Below are positions 51,477 through 62,819 of a stretch of DNA of 64,000 nt, one piece after another. Position 1 is the first letter of the stretch. Each line of letters opens with the position of its first letter. Source of the DNA: Cladopsammia gracilis (Eukaryota; Cnidaria; Anthozoa; Scleractinia; Dendrophylliidae); assembly GCA_022457155.1 (NCBI GenBank), contig JAJGOT010000038.1, positions 1,039,501 through 1,103,500 of the forward strand. The letters are read 5' to 3'. The notes under the pieces are model-generated. The model ran no database searches, was not told where the DNA came from, and was given only the letters and a program-made list of their open reading frames with translations. The position numbers and the translations under genes are program-made.

Positions 51477-52321
51477 ATGGCAGCTGCTAACATGAATGAT
51501 GAATCTCCTAATAGCTCGGACTGCGAAGTGGATTTGGGAGGCAAAAGTAGCGATCTCTATTCACTATCAGAAAGAAGCAACAATTCTACAATTCTGGAGA
51601 AGGCACTTACAAAAAGAAAAGCGCACGATCGCCATTTCAAAAAGATGTCAGAGGTGGATGAATATCAATTGCTTTATCCTGATGGGTCCCAAGCTATTTT
51701 TCTTCCTGGTCAGCCAGGGAAGTTCTTTGACCTACAAGCATACAAAGAGGAACTGGGCACACCTTACTCAAGGATAACCTTCTATTTTTGCTCGTCCAGT
51801 GACATTGTCAGTTGTGAACATGACCCCAAGACTGAGACTCTGATTGGCCTGATGAAGGAGAGGTGCAACCCACCTGTGATGCTGAATGAAAACAACTTTG
51901 GATCTGGTAAAGGATAAACAGAAGGTTGAATGCCCTACCTGCCGTGGTTACAATATGGAAGAAGAAATTGCATGCCATGCTGACATTTGTGCTGAAAATG
52001 CACACGAGGGCATTCTTTGAACTCATTTAAGACCTACCTAACGATGAGCCATTGGAAGAACTTGAATGTGAGGCAACTGAACACCATGGTGATGGCTCGA
52101 CAAATGAGGCCAAGGTATTGTCCACTCTGAACTACGAAAGGTCCTAACAGAAAACCTCAAATCCCAGTCACATATTAATGTGCGACATGGGCAGTTATTC
52201 ACTGATTACTTGGAAGTACGAAAAAGATGTTACTGGCACAATGCAGTGCAAAAATTAAAAGCAGTACTTATTGGTGAGCCAGCAAAAGACACTGGGGGCC
52301 CTAGGAGAGAATTCCTTACAG
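51477..52321 (+). pseudogene. UBZ- and HECT-like E3 ligase fragment (G2E3-like)
   Basis: The first 146 codons (MAAANMNDESPNSSDCEVDL and on) include YQLLYPDGSQAIFLPGQPG, FDLQAYKEELGTPYSRITFY and end near 51.90 kb in a frameshift. The next frame gives VECPTCRGYNMEEEIACHAD plus IC, a C-x2-C...H-x3-C finger of the UBZ type. After stops, VRKRCYWHNAVQKLKAVLIG, EPAKDTGGPRREF matches the N-lobe of HECT-like domains (as in G2E3), where GEPAxDxGGPRREF is diagnostic. A donor-like ACAG|GTTTGG at 52321 follows. Catalytic Cys of HECT is not present. It looks like a decayed multicopy gene. Confidence 0.6.
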
Positions 52322-52651
52322 GTTTGGACATTCTTCATCAATAATAATTCCTGGTAATAATTGCATGTATGCCACATTCTCAGGTGATAAAAATCAGAGG
52401 CTAGTGGCATAAAATATAACGTTGGACGTTTACTGCTGACATCTGATGTTCAGCCCAGTAAAAATCGCTATTTTAACGCCAGTCGTTAGCAGTTGTGCTC
52501 TCTGTTAAGTTTTAAGCAACTGGCCCCAGAATTTTAAATATTTCAGTTTTAGTATTGAAATTTTTATGTCCAAATTATTTCATGTACATATATTAGATGG
52601 ATATCTCTTCACTGGTAATGAAACAATTGTGTTTCTCTACTAGATAACCTG

Positions 52652-53603
52652 TAGACAATGTATTCAAACTGTTCCCTGAGGAAATCGACACCATCAAGGT
52701 CTGCGATCTCCACGATGAAAATGGTGGGCCAGTGTCGGTGAAGTGGTTCAATAATGGATCCAAGGCTTTGGAGAAAGTGTATGTTGGCACTGCTTTTGCT
52801 GTGATTGCCGGCAATTTACCCCGAAAAAATCCTGCAGAAGGAGAATTCTTTAAATCAAACATATTTCAAGCTCTGAAAGATGTCCTTAACAACGAAGGCT
52901 TGAGACATCATCAGAGAGGTCTTTGGAAATGTCCTTCAATGGCTTGGTCGATCCAACTAGCACATGTAGTAGTAGTGCTCAGAACGATCGGTCTTCTTGC
53001 ATTCTTGAAAGTAAATTTCCCGCCAAAATTTTGCCAGAATTAGAAGGATGCTTGCCGAGAGAAGAACAAAGCCTGCCAAGGGAAACTCAAGAGCCCGCCA
53101 AAATGCTCTACTCCCCTAAGCACTTCTCTTCGAGTAGTTGTTCGTCCACTGGTGATTCTCCCAAATCAATGCCTTCTGTGTCAGAACTGTCAGAGAGCTC
53201 TTCCCATGCTCCAGCTAGGAAGAGAAAAATTAGGCGAAAGGTTGAAGCTGTCATTGAAAATGTAGAGACTGCAAATTTTGGAGAGTTGCTGGGCAACATG
53301 ATTGCTCAGTGCTGTTTGTTCAAGCAGGAAAAAGATTTAGATGGGAAAAGAATCGTCAACAATGTATTCGTTAAAGTGGAAAAGGAGCATGGAGTTAGGA
53401 AGACATTCGATGAACTTGTCCCCGATGAGGTGTGGGAAAAGAGTGTGGAAGACATGCATATCCCCATTTGGAGGCTTCTCCTCGGCAAGCTTGAATGTAA
53501 AATATCCGACAACGACTGGCAAATGATTTTAAATCGGACACAACTTGGCAAAAGCGTGGTCAGTTGTGTTGATTTCATACAATTCTATTTCATTTGGTTT
53601 TGA
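52652..53603 (+). pseudogene. Downstream coding segments of the HECT-like gene, function unknown
   Basis: After an acceptor-like CTACTAGATAACCTGTAG the frame reads VDNVFKLFPEEIDTIKVCDL, VGTAFAVIAGNLPRKNPAEG and FFKSNIFQALKDVLNNEGLR. A change of frame near 52.91 kb then opens 226 codons: a Ser-rich linker (SSSSCSSTGDSPKSMPSVSE), a basic cluster (ARKRKIRRKVE) and a folded-looking end (FGELLGNMIAQCC through QMILNRTQLGK) before TGA at 53603. It may be the same gene as the HECT-like fragment or a separate one. No family is recognised. Confidence 0.4.
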
Positions 53604-53609
53604 ATTAAG

Positions 53610-55390
53610 CGCTGTGTTTTATTGATCATAATCGATCAATCGATTGATCTGAAATATTCTGTGGGTTTATAATGAAATCCCCTGATTGCTTTAAGGACTG
53701 GTAGAACTCTATGATACATATAGGCACGACTTTAATTAGTAATTTATTAAGTATTGTTTAATTTTCTCCAGTTCTCAAATATAATTTTTTTTGTGGTGAT
53801 TACTCCATTTTTTATGAAATGTATAATATGTTTGTGGTGTAGACTGCAATCTGTTTCTCTCTCTATAGGTAAATACTCCAAATTGTGATGAGAGAAGGTA
53901 AGTGTTACTGATTGAATCTTTCAAATCGTGACCTATGACCGCGAAGAAACTGGATCCTAGATTCGGTATGCGAGGGTTACCCTGGGATCGTCGGGAAATA
54001 ACAGGGGCTTTTAAAAAAAGTAATGAGTGGACTGCGTGATTATAAATGGACGGTTAGCGTAACGCAGGACTCCATGAACATTAAATTGGTGACGAGCATG
54101 TGAAATGGGAAAGGCACTTGGATACAGGCAATTTCCTGAGTTTGAGATTCATAAGATCCCGAAACGGAAGCTTGTCGCGCTTTTTAAACTCTCTGAAAAT
54201 AAAAGACTTATGGTCATTTGTAATCCGTGAATACGCGCATGCGTAATGAACGGGTTATCGGTAACGGAGACAGATATGTAAATGAGCACTCAGTCGCTCG
54301 CTCCTTTCATCAGTTGTAAACTTTGTGAGGTAGTGTTTGTTACGAATGCGTTTTGTAACAAGAATAATGTGAATCCAGCGATAACAATAACTAAATTGTT
54401 GTAAACGAATATAAATAACAATAAGTTTAAAGATGTTTCGCATTTGGTGTCTTTATTGCAACGATAAAATCGATCTAAAAGGATTTTTCAACCGAGACAT
54501 GGGTTGAAAAGTTGAATAGTTAAATATTAATTTTCTTGTTTTTAATGTTGCGTTAGTGAATTATAGAGGTTTGAATTTACAAAATGTTAATAAGATGACG
54601 TCCAATCAAGACTCGTTCATTATACAACTACATGTACTTGTTTCCACCTCCAAGTAATATTTTTTTTACAAATCAATTAATTATTAACAGTTTTTATTTA
54701 GTATTTCTTAAATTGGTTATCATTAAGCTGTAGAAGCAACATAACTTAATCAATAAGTATTTTATGATACCAATTTGGAGACAAAATTGTTTTAATTTTA
54801 AGAAGGCCATATGGTTTTGTAGTATGGCCGTACGGCTTTTTCCGACCAATGGATACGCTCACACAAATGCATACAGCCCTCATACGGACATTTCTGAAAT
54901 ACTCTTGAAAAGAACGCACACACAGGGTTATATGATAACAAAACAACTTAAGATGGAAGTCGATTATAAAAATCACAATTTGAAATCAGTTTATAATAGA
55001 ATTGTTATATTTTTTTAAAACAGGTGACTATGAAGATGGGATAAAAAGATTAATTGCAGCAATCTCTTTCCATTTAAATTAATTATTGAGATGAGAGGTA
55101 TTGGCACGAGATGTGGAGAAACGGATTGTGGGTTTTTTTGTTACATCTGAGGACATCCACAGCTGAGTCAACTTGTCATGTAAAAGCCTAATACATCATA
55201 AATCAACAAGCAATTGTGGGGACTGCAAGCAGTCTTTGGGGTGGTGTGCATGAGTATTTTCATTCACCTACTGAAAAATCACAGTGAAATAATAAGACCA
55301 CTTCAATTGAAAGGACCCCATTACAACTGTATAACGATACATAAAAATGGCCAGAGGGATCCCAGAGTCATACATGTACAAACTATTATG
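53610..55390. other. Non-coding interval
   Basis: It is AT-rich. A 16-bp palindrome (GATCAATCGATTGATC) lies at 53634-53649. Short frames on both strands (such as 54764-55018) have no recognisable features. Confidence 0.35.
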
Positions 55391-55817
55391 GGGAATATTT
55401 GCTAGCAAATAGGATTTTTATGCCTTCTTCTCTCTTTTGCAGTTTGGATTTCGTTTACTTAACTTATTATCAGTTTGTTATGTAGCATGACATAGAGCTA
55501 CTTGTTGCGTGACAACATCCGGACTTATGCATTGGGGTCAGGATTAGGCAATTGGGTATACACCCTAGCAATAGAAACAATTGTGTGACATCGTGCTGCA
55601 ATCGATCAGTCATTGCAGAATTTCAACCAGCGAAGACGTGTTTTACTTTGATCTGGTAAGTTTTTATGGCTTCTAACCTCTTTTCTGGTTGTACGATTCT
55701 TTTTCCGTCCCAGGGCTTTAGTGATTAGGTGCGACATCGCGTTATTACTGCTAGGTAGGCGCTATTGTGTGTTTATTCCTTTTGAGCGTTTCCAATCGGC
55801 ATCATTTAGTTTTTCTT

Positions 55818-56361
55818 ATGGCGAGCGCAGTTCCCAGTGTACTGATTCTGGGACATTCTTTTCTCAAAAGGCATTGGAGGGATCTCGAATCGGTTTTTGA
55901 TCAGCGTGCGGACATCAATTTTCACTGCCTCGGTGTTCATATATTGCGTCAGCGGTCGAACTGTCCCCAAACTTCGGGCACTTGATCTACACGCGGTCAA
56001 GCAACTTTCCCCAGATATCATCATTCTGGAGATTGGCACTAACGATCTTTCTAATGTTGGTCCCGAAGTTATTAGTTCTGCTATTGACAATCAAATTCGC
56101 TATCTTGTTGTTAATTTGTCTGTATGTGTGGTTGGCGTTTGCCACGTCATTTCACATCGTATGTCGAGTGCAGCATCACAGGCTTCTTTGTTCAAGCGTG
56201 CATCCGCTTTAAATAAATACACCAGTGCAGTCTTGGAAGAGCTGCCCAATGTTTTTTGCTGGTCGCACAATAAGTTTTCTGGCCAGAAAAAGGATTTATT
56301 TTTGTCAGATGGTGTCCATTTGAATCCTGCGGGACAGTATTTTCTGTATCGCAGTTATTGA
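55818..56361 (+). pseudogene. SGNH-type hydrolase ORF of the Ngaro-like element
   Basis: The ATG at 55818 starts MASAVPSVLILGHSFLKRHW, containing block I (G-x-S, nucleophile Ser). A frameshift around 55.94 kb leads into PDIIILEIGTNDLSNVGPEV (Asn block), LPNVFCWSHNKF and LFLSDGVHLNPAGQ (Asp-x-x-His block). All catalytic residues are therefore conserved while the frame is broken. Such hydrolases are proposed accessory enzymes of these retroelements; the substrate is unknown. It closely parallels the copy at 11387-11995. Confidence 0.75.
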
Positions 56362-56983
56362 GGCGCTATATTGAAAGCAATTCGCATGCTTTGAAATAGT
56401 CAGCATATTTGTTGCCACCCCTTTTCCGGTCTTTGAGTTTTTTAATTTTATTTTCGTCCCTGAACTGTGCGCCGTACACATAATCATAATACATTTTTTG
56501 TTCTTTTATTTGTTAATGCCTGAATGCTGTCAGCCATGGACTTTAAGTTTTTGGCGTTGCTTACATGCTCTTTCCTATGGGATCTTATCAGAGTTTTTCT
56601 TTGCGACTTTGTTTTGTGTTGAGGATTACATCTCACCTTTGGCGTGAGGTTTTGGTGTCCTCGCATTAGTTTTGAGGTTCTGTTTGTTGGCCTCTGGTTG
56701 GGATAGTCTGCTTGTTATTTAATTTTTATTTTGGCCATTTTAAGGGCTTGCTGGTGCGTCGAACTAATTGTCTGACATGGCTTGTCCCGGCCAGGTTCAA
56801 TTTTTGTTCACTCCATGGCTTGACTGTGCATTTGGTTATTATATTCCTTGTTTGTTGTTTCTTTTGTTTCGTTTTCCTCAATTTGTAGTTCCTGCCTTGT
56901 TTTTCTGTTTTTTTTTTTTATAGACAATGCCACCTTAGAGGACAAGTTCGACCACACAACCTCCAACTAAGAAGGCATAAGAC

Positions 56984-58005
56984 GTGGCACCGCCTAAGAA
57001 GAGATCCCGGCAAGGCACTAAGACAGCCCCCGAATCTAATGGGTCAGTAGACATTCCACCCGCCACTATCGATCAGCTGGTATCATGGGTGGCTGACGAG
57101 GTCACAAAGAGGCTAGCAGGACAAGCTCCCTCTGGCAGTTCCACCCCTAACATCAATGATGAAATTTCAGAGGTTACTCTAAGGCCAGGAGAGTCATTGG
57201 CGGCCTCTGCAGCCAAGGAAGTTTTAGACGGTGCAGTTGCAAACACGCAGCAGCATCTCTCAGGTGACATTATCGTACAGAATGTAGCTTCCTCTCATTT
57301 ACCCAGTCGCATGTTTGCCTCTGCAAGCTTGCCAGTCGATGCACGGGTTTCAGCTAGGCTCAGAGCAAAAATTTCAAGCCATGAATTTGTCGATTTTGGA
57401 GTCTTCTTACAAATCCTGCAATGGATAATAAGTACTAGATTGTGGTTCAGAATAAATCAAGTGGCCAAATTCCTTCCCTGGCCTTGGAGCCAGTGGCTAA
57501 AAGTAAAAAGATCCTGACTATAGAGTCATGGTTGAGTAGTTTTTTAATTTGTTGGGGTTTATAGAAGCAAGTTTCCTTCAGAAGCCCCCGCCCTCATGAA
57601 GTATGGGGAGACTATTCAGGACTTGGCGGCAAGGGGACATGATTGGCATTTTTACGATGAAAATTACAGATATTTACGGCAAAACCAAGTGTCATCATTC
57701 CTTTGGGGTAATATTCATTGGGAGCCTTGGTTTCTTTCCCAGAAGTCACCAGCTACAAAAAGCTTACTTTCGCTAAATTCAGCAACTAAATCTCGCTTTG
57801 CTGATTCCTCATATGGTGCCTAAGGGATACTGCTTCAAGTTCCACAAGGGTGGCGACTGTGCAGGACGTGCCTTTAAGCACTCATGCTATAAGTGTGAAG
57901 GTTCTCACCGGGCTGACCGGTGTACTTTTCGTGCCCCAGCCAAGCAATTATTCAAACGTACCCAACCCGCCAAGGTCCAGCCTCCCCACCCCAGTAAAGT
58001 TTGAT
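56984..58005 (+). pseudogene. gag-like ORF with CCHC knuckle
   Basis: Frame 1 (56984-57517) starts at a GTG with APPKKRSRQGTKTAPESNG, then STPNINDEISEVTLRPGESL and ASHLPSRMFASASLPVDARV, and degenerates before TGA. Frames at 57596 and 57798 supply MKYGETIQDLAARGHDWHFY, YCFKFHKGGDCAGRAFKHS and the knuckle CYKCEGSHRADRC (C-x2-C-x3-H-x4-C). The N-terminus is basic and the middle is helical, as in Ngaro/DIRS gag. At least two frameshifts are present, and the true start is uncertain. Confidence 0.65.
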
Positions 58006-59573
58006 AGGTTACTTCCCCTTCTCTCTGGGTTTGACCATTCCACTTTAGTTTATCTTTTATCCGATTTTTCAAAGGTCTTCCCTTTGCATTTTGAGGGTGA
58101 GCGCGAGTCATTACAGGCCAAGAATCTTTTATCAGCATATCAGAATCTGGAAGCTGTCGATTCAAAAATTCTAAAAGAACTTGCAGCCAGTAGATTGGCT
58201 GGTCCATTTCGGTTACCACCCTTCACCCCGTTTTAGTCTCCCCACTAGGCTTAGTAACTAAGAAAACCCCTGGTGAGTTTCGTCTTATCCATCATTTATC
58301 TTCCCTAAGTGTGCATCGGTGAACGATGGTATATCCTGTGAAAATAGTAGCGTCCGACATGCTACTATTCAGTATGCCATCAGATGTATTAAGTTAGCTG
58401 GACGTGGTTGTTTTTTGACCAAAACTGACATTAAGAATGCCTTCAGAATTATACCAATTCAACCTGAGGACTACGGTCTTCTGGGTATGAAGTGGCGTGA
58501 CATGTATTATTTTGACCGCAACATGCCAATGGGTTGCACAAGTTCCTGTAAGAATTTTGAAATCTTCAGTTCCACAATTGAATGGGTTGCCCATAACAAG
58601 TTAAAGATTGACTATATTATACATTTGTTAGATGATTTCCTTATTGTTGCTCCCTCGCATAGTTTATGCCAGGGCCAGCTCAATTTATTTGTAGATCTTT
58701 GTTCTTATCTGGGCGTTCCCATAGCACCCGAGAAGACTTGCAGTCCATCCACAACTTCGTTTTTTGCTGGAATTGAGCTTGACTCTGTGCTCTTTGAAGC
58801 TCGTTTGCCTCTTGAGAAAATAAATAAGTGTATTTCATTAATTTCAGACTTTCTGTGTCGTAAGAAAGTCACCTTGAAGGAGATTCAGTCATTGACGGGT
58901 CTTTTGAATTTTGCTTGTTCTGTAGTGGTACCCGGTCGTGCCTTCTTAAGGCGACTCATTGACCTTACCATCGGTGTTTGGTCTTCTCATCATTTCATTC
59001 GTGTTTCCAAAGGGATAAAAGAGGATTTAAGAGTATGGCAGTCCTTTTTGGAGAAATTTAATGGAAAGTCATTTTTTCTTGACGAGATTTGGTATTCTTC
59101 GGCCAAGTTAAACTTGTTTACGGATGCTTCTGGTGCTCTTGGATTTGGCGCTGTATTTGGAAGGAAGTAGTGCTATGGGAAGTGGCCAGATACTTGGGCT
59201 TATAGCAACATAGCCATTTTAGAGTTTTATCCGATTGTCCTAAGTTTATATTTATGGGGTCAAGAGATGAGCAATCGTTGTATCTTGTTTTTTTACAGAC
59301 AATGAAGCTCTTGTCCACATTATTAATAAGCAGTCTTGTAAAGATAAAACTCTTATGTTCTTCATTCGGAGGCTTGTCTTGATTTGTTTGGAGCATAATA
59401 TAGTTTTCAAAGCCAAACATATACCGGGTGTTAAGAATGTTTTGGCAGATTCTTTATCTCGATTACAGGTTCAGTCCTTCAGACAATTTGCTCCAGACCA
59501 TATGGACCAGCTTCCAACCGGGATCCCCCTTCATCTGCAGCCTCAGAATCGGCAGTCATCGTCAACACATTAA
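57998..59573 (+). pseudogene. Reverse transcriptase-RNase H
   Basis: Pre-RT residues (FSKVFPLHFEGERESLQAKN, ELAASRLAGPF) lead through two frame breaks near 58.23 and 58.32 kb to a 283-codon frame: CFLTKTDIKNAFRIIPIQPE (first Asp), MPMGCTSSCKNFEIFSS, IHLLDDFLIVAP (catalytic LDD), SLTGLLNFACSVVVPGRAFL, and RNase H LNLFTDASGALGFGAVFG. A TAG at 59168-59170 interrupts it. RNase H continues with AILEFYPIVLSLYLWG (Glu), FFTDNEALVHIIN (Asp) and GVKNVLADSLSRLQ (Asp). All catalytic residues remain, so decay is recent. Confidence 0.8.
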
Positions 59574-60170
59574 TGCAATCTAGTTTGCAACCTTCGTCAA
59601 TTCCAACTTACAAAAGGGCCTGGGAACTGTTCCATCAGTTTTTTCATTCTATGTTTCAGAATGTATCAACAAAACTACCTATTTCGGCTCCTACATTAGC
59701 TTTATTTATTGCATATCATTCAAGCCTTGTGCTCTATTGCTTTTTACGCTTTCTTGAGGGTGGGTGAGATAACCTCTTCAAGTAAGAAGGGTTCCACTTT
59801 GCCTCCACAGATTCAGCAACTTGCCAAATTAATTGATCGTAATGATAAAGTAGTGGGCTTCAAGGTTACTTTTCTTAATTTCAAACACAGTTATAATCAG
59901 CCACCTTTCTAACTAGTTATCTTATCTTCTCTATCTCTTGATTATTTGGCTTTTCGAGGAAATGTTTCAGGCCTCATATTTATTAATTCCAATGGATCTC
60001 CAGGGGCCAGAGCCTGGTTTAGTTCTCAGCTTTCCTCTGCCATTAAATACTGCAGTCTCAACCCATCGCACTATAAGACCCATAGTTTTCGCATAGGGCA
60101 CATTTGAATATTAGGCCGATGGAAGTCCAATGCATTTCACAAATACATTCGGGTAACATCTTTATTAAGT
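59573..60170 (+). pseudogene. Tyrosine recombinase with a deletion between Arg box and Tyr box
   Basis: The N-terminal part reads SSIPTYKRAWELFHQFFHSM (core-binding). After a frame change at about 59.75 kb comes FYAFLRVGEITSSSKKGSTL (catalytic Arg I in 'LRxGE') and VVGFKVTFLNFKHSYNQPP. Near 60.1 kb SHYKTHSFRIGH carries the H-x-x-R box, but the usual 20-odd residues before ILGRWKSNAFHKYIRV (Tyr nucleophile) are missing and a stop intervenes. The enzyme is inactive, although Arg, His, Arg and Tyr motifs are individually legible. Confidence 0.75.
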
Positions 60171-60179
60171 TAGTCATTG

Positions 60180-61900
60180 TTTTATTTTAGAGAGCTTTTT
60201 TGGCTTGGTTGCAAGGGCAACTTTGTCAAGCAGGTTCCATATATTTACTAAACTTCAATGCTAGCGGTAGTGATAGTGTCACGGGCAGCTGTACACAGTT
60301 TGTTATTTAGTTTATGTTGGGGTTTCGTAGGTTGAGATGCATTGCCTGGCGTTTTTTAGTGCCCTCACCTTTACTGGGCCAAAAATTTTAAAAAATAATT
60401 TTAAAAATTTATTATAAATATGATTTCATTGTGAATAAATAAAAGCGGCTTTGGGCCTTTACCCATAGCCATTTTACTCCATTATTGCATGTTACTGTTC
60501 CAGTACCCAGATAACCCAGTAAACAAGCTCAGGCAAGGCATCTCTTCTTTTCAAATATGGGTATTGTTAGCTGCAAGGGGGGAGTAAGGCATAAGCTTCC
60601 CTTCGCTTGATGGCATTTAAAGAGGGATCTCTGGAAGATTGCAATGAAGAACTGACCAAGTATGGCCCAGAAAATTACAACCTTAATAGCTGTTGAGCTG
60701 AAAGAGGGGCAGGAGTCTGCTGTTGAAAAGCACAATTTTTTTAAACACATGTGGCATAACAGTTTTAAATTCAACTGGCAATATCTGGCAAGAATTAACA
60801 AAATGTTGCTGCAGAATGTATCTCTCAGTCAGGTTTTTTTTAATACTAAAACTAATAAAACTATATACATGTATAAAAATACTAAAACTACTTAATTAAC
60901 AAAGGCTCATCAGAAAAGAAAAGTATTAAGCTGGCACTTAAAAATTGTTCACTGTAGTGCAGTTCTATATAACATCCGGCAAGGAGTTCCAAAGTGATGG
61001 GGCTGCAACTGTGAATGAATGTCCACCATAAGTTTTCAGTAATAATTAATGTCAGGCGAAAGTGGTAGTTAAATTAACTTGGAGTATGTACCATATATAC
61101 ATGCATGAAATACCGGAATGAAATATAACTTTTAAAAATGCAGACACTGAACTGAATGCATGCTGTTGTGCCCAAATTGGATTGAAAATTGGATTGAACT
61201 TTTAAAGAAATTGACAGCTAGAGGTAAATTATACATGTCAACCATGCATGACTGATGTGCTATAAGAACAATTAGTATCATTAATTTTTTTCGAAAAAAA
61301 ATCCTTCATTTTAAGTTCAATATCAGCAGTGGCTTTTTCTATTTTTATGATACATGTACATGTACATAACCCTCCACATGCATTTTGCCAAGTAGTTATT
61401 TTACTTGATATGTCAGTGAGTAGATATGTGAAAAGTACGATGAAGACATGGCTAAGAAATTTTAACCTGATCATTTTTACCTTTGTATTTGTTATTGGAA
61501 AAGGTGTTTCACCTCTTGTACCACGTTGTATTTACAGAATCAGTTGTTAACAACGAGAACTGGCCGCAATGAAATGATCGGTCACCATGTGAATAAATCA
61601 GTTTATCTCTGTGCTTAACTTTGCTGATAAGTGCCCAGCGTGCCACCATACCACGTTTATAAATTGTCATCAAATTCTATGAAATTAATCTTTGAACTAA
61701 ACGTTTAATGTATGTTGTATCGCTCAGTATGTTTGTCCTTTCAGTTTGCAGAGTTTTGACACCAAAACCCTTCACATTCTTGACATGCAAATGTTTGTGA
61801 AGCCAGTCTTTATTTTCTGAAACAAATAACCCATGAGATTGCATTGAGTGTTTCTTCCCACTTTATATTGATTTATTTTGGTAATCTTTTGAATCTTTTA
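60180..61900. other. Mostly non-coding interval
   Basis: A possible exon piece near 60605-60690 (AFKEGSLEDCNEELTKYGPE) is too short to support. AT-rich sequence with several AATAAA-like sites follows to 61.9 kb. Confidence 0.3.
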
Positions 61901-61901
61901 G

Positions 61902-62129
61902 AACAGAAAATAGACGGCAAAGCCTTACAATTACTTGCAAAACAAGGTTCACCGGCCCAGTTTGAAGCAATATTGTGGCCTAACAGCGGACAGCGACCAA
62001 CTGCTGCTGAAAATACTAGTTTCTGTCACAGTTCGAGTAGTGACACCTTGCAGGCGAAAGAAAACGCCCTCTGTGTCAGAGGTGAAATCCATGTCGGATT
62101 TGCATCAAAGAATCTACAAAGCAAACTAA
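61902..62129 (+). pseudogene. Exon remnant, SAM-like start
   Basis: After the acceptor GAATCTTTTAG the frame reads EQKIDGKALQLLAKQGSPAQ and shifts frame near 61.97 kb to CGLTADSDQLLLKILVSVTV, RRKKTPSVSEVKSMSDLHQR to TAA. 'EQxIDGxALLLL' is a recurrent SAM-domain helix, but the rest is not diagnostic. It may belong with the exon at 62626. Function unknown. Confidence 0.3.
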
Positions 62130-62402
62130 GTTCCATAGGATTTGTTTTCAGATTACCCTGAAAAAACAGGCTTAAGATAGCTAAACACAATATTTTTCAA
62201 CCAAATTTGAGGAAAAGGGATCTCACCACTGCACAACCTTCCTTGCCTCAAGGAATTGGATGGCATGAAAAAACTATACCAAGAGCTTGGAGTAAGTTGG
62301 TTCAAACCTCAGTTAATGAAGAATGCATAAACAAACCTTCTCCTTGCTTCCACCCTCTAGGTATGGTTCCATTATTAATTAACAATTATTGGATGAGGTT
62401 GA

Positions 62403-62507
62403 GCATGATAGCGATAATTATCAAGGCCAAAGTTTGTGTTATCTGCTGAAGCCGAGGGCTGAGGCAGATAACACAAACTGAGGCCTTGATAATTATTGCT
62501 ATCATGC
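62403..62507. repeat. Long stem-loop (about 44-bp arms)
   Basis: 62403-62446 (GCATGATAGCGATAATTATC and on) pairs with 62464-62507 with one or two mismatches and a one-base bulge around TGAAGCCGAGGGCTGAG. The layout matches the hairpin at 39897-39996: AT-rich arms and a loop carrying GCCGAGG/GCCTTCGGC. Confidence 0.7.
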
Positions 62508-62514
62508 AATTATT

Positions 62515-62772
62515 ATGCCTGTCTTTAAGAATGATCCAGAGGTGAAAAAAGAGCTTGACGAACTTGTGGAAGCAATTGCAGATGAGTACTCTTATGAACC
62601 TGCGGCATTTGAATTCATCTTTTAGGAGAAAAGCTGTATCAGAAGTGGCCATAAATAAGTGGCCAGGAAATAAAATGCCTGTTTTTAAGAATGATCCAGA
62701 GGTGAAAAAAGAGCTTGACGAACTTGTGGAAGCAATTGCAGATGAGTACTCTTATGAACCTGCGGCATTTGA
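62515..62772. repeat. 98-bp exon duplication
   Basis: 62515-62612 and 62675-62772 are nearly identical (ATGCCTGT.TTTAAGAATGA to CTGCGGCATTTGA). The second lies in the exon below; the first lies upstream of its splice acceptor, so it is a partial, probably unused, exon copy. Confidence 0.75.
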
Positions 62773-62815
62773 CAAAGAAAGTATAAGACAGCATATCTTG
62801 GATGTCATCAACTGA
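62626..62815 (+). CDS. Probable terminal exon of an unidentified gene
   Basis: The acceptor is ATTCATCTTTTAG, ending at 62625. The frame reads RKAVSEVAINKWPGNKMPVF, KNDPEVKKELDELVEAIADE and DKESIRQHILDVIN to TGA. A larger frame from 62555 exists only because the duplicated segment upstream is open. The helical, charged C-terminus looks like a real protein end. I cannot name the family. Confidence 0.45.
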
Positions 62816-62819
62816 AAGG

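Larger units (their letters stand above)
55396..60170 (+). mobile_element. Ngaro-like tyrosine-recombinase retrotransposon with hydrolase ORF (copy 2)
   Basis: The left end TATTTGCTAGCAAATA plus GGATTTTTATG is shared with the inverted copy ending at 12392. Gene order on the plus strand is SGNH hydrolase, gag with zinc knuckle, RT-RNase H, tyrosine recombinase. An SGNH-type hydrolase ORF is known from some Ngaro-group elements. Every ORF has at least one lesion. I could not find the split direct repeats at the right end, so the 3' end is undefined or lost. Confidence 0.75.

Noticed and set aside
54764..55018. Overlapping sense and antisense ORFs
   Set aside because: Low-complexity AT-rich frames with no start, splice or domain evidence.
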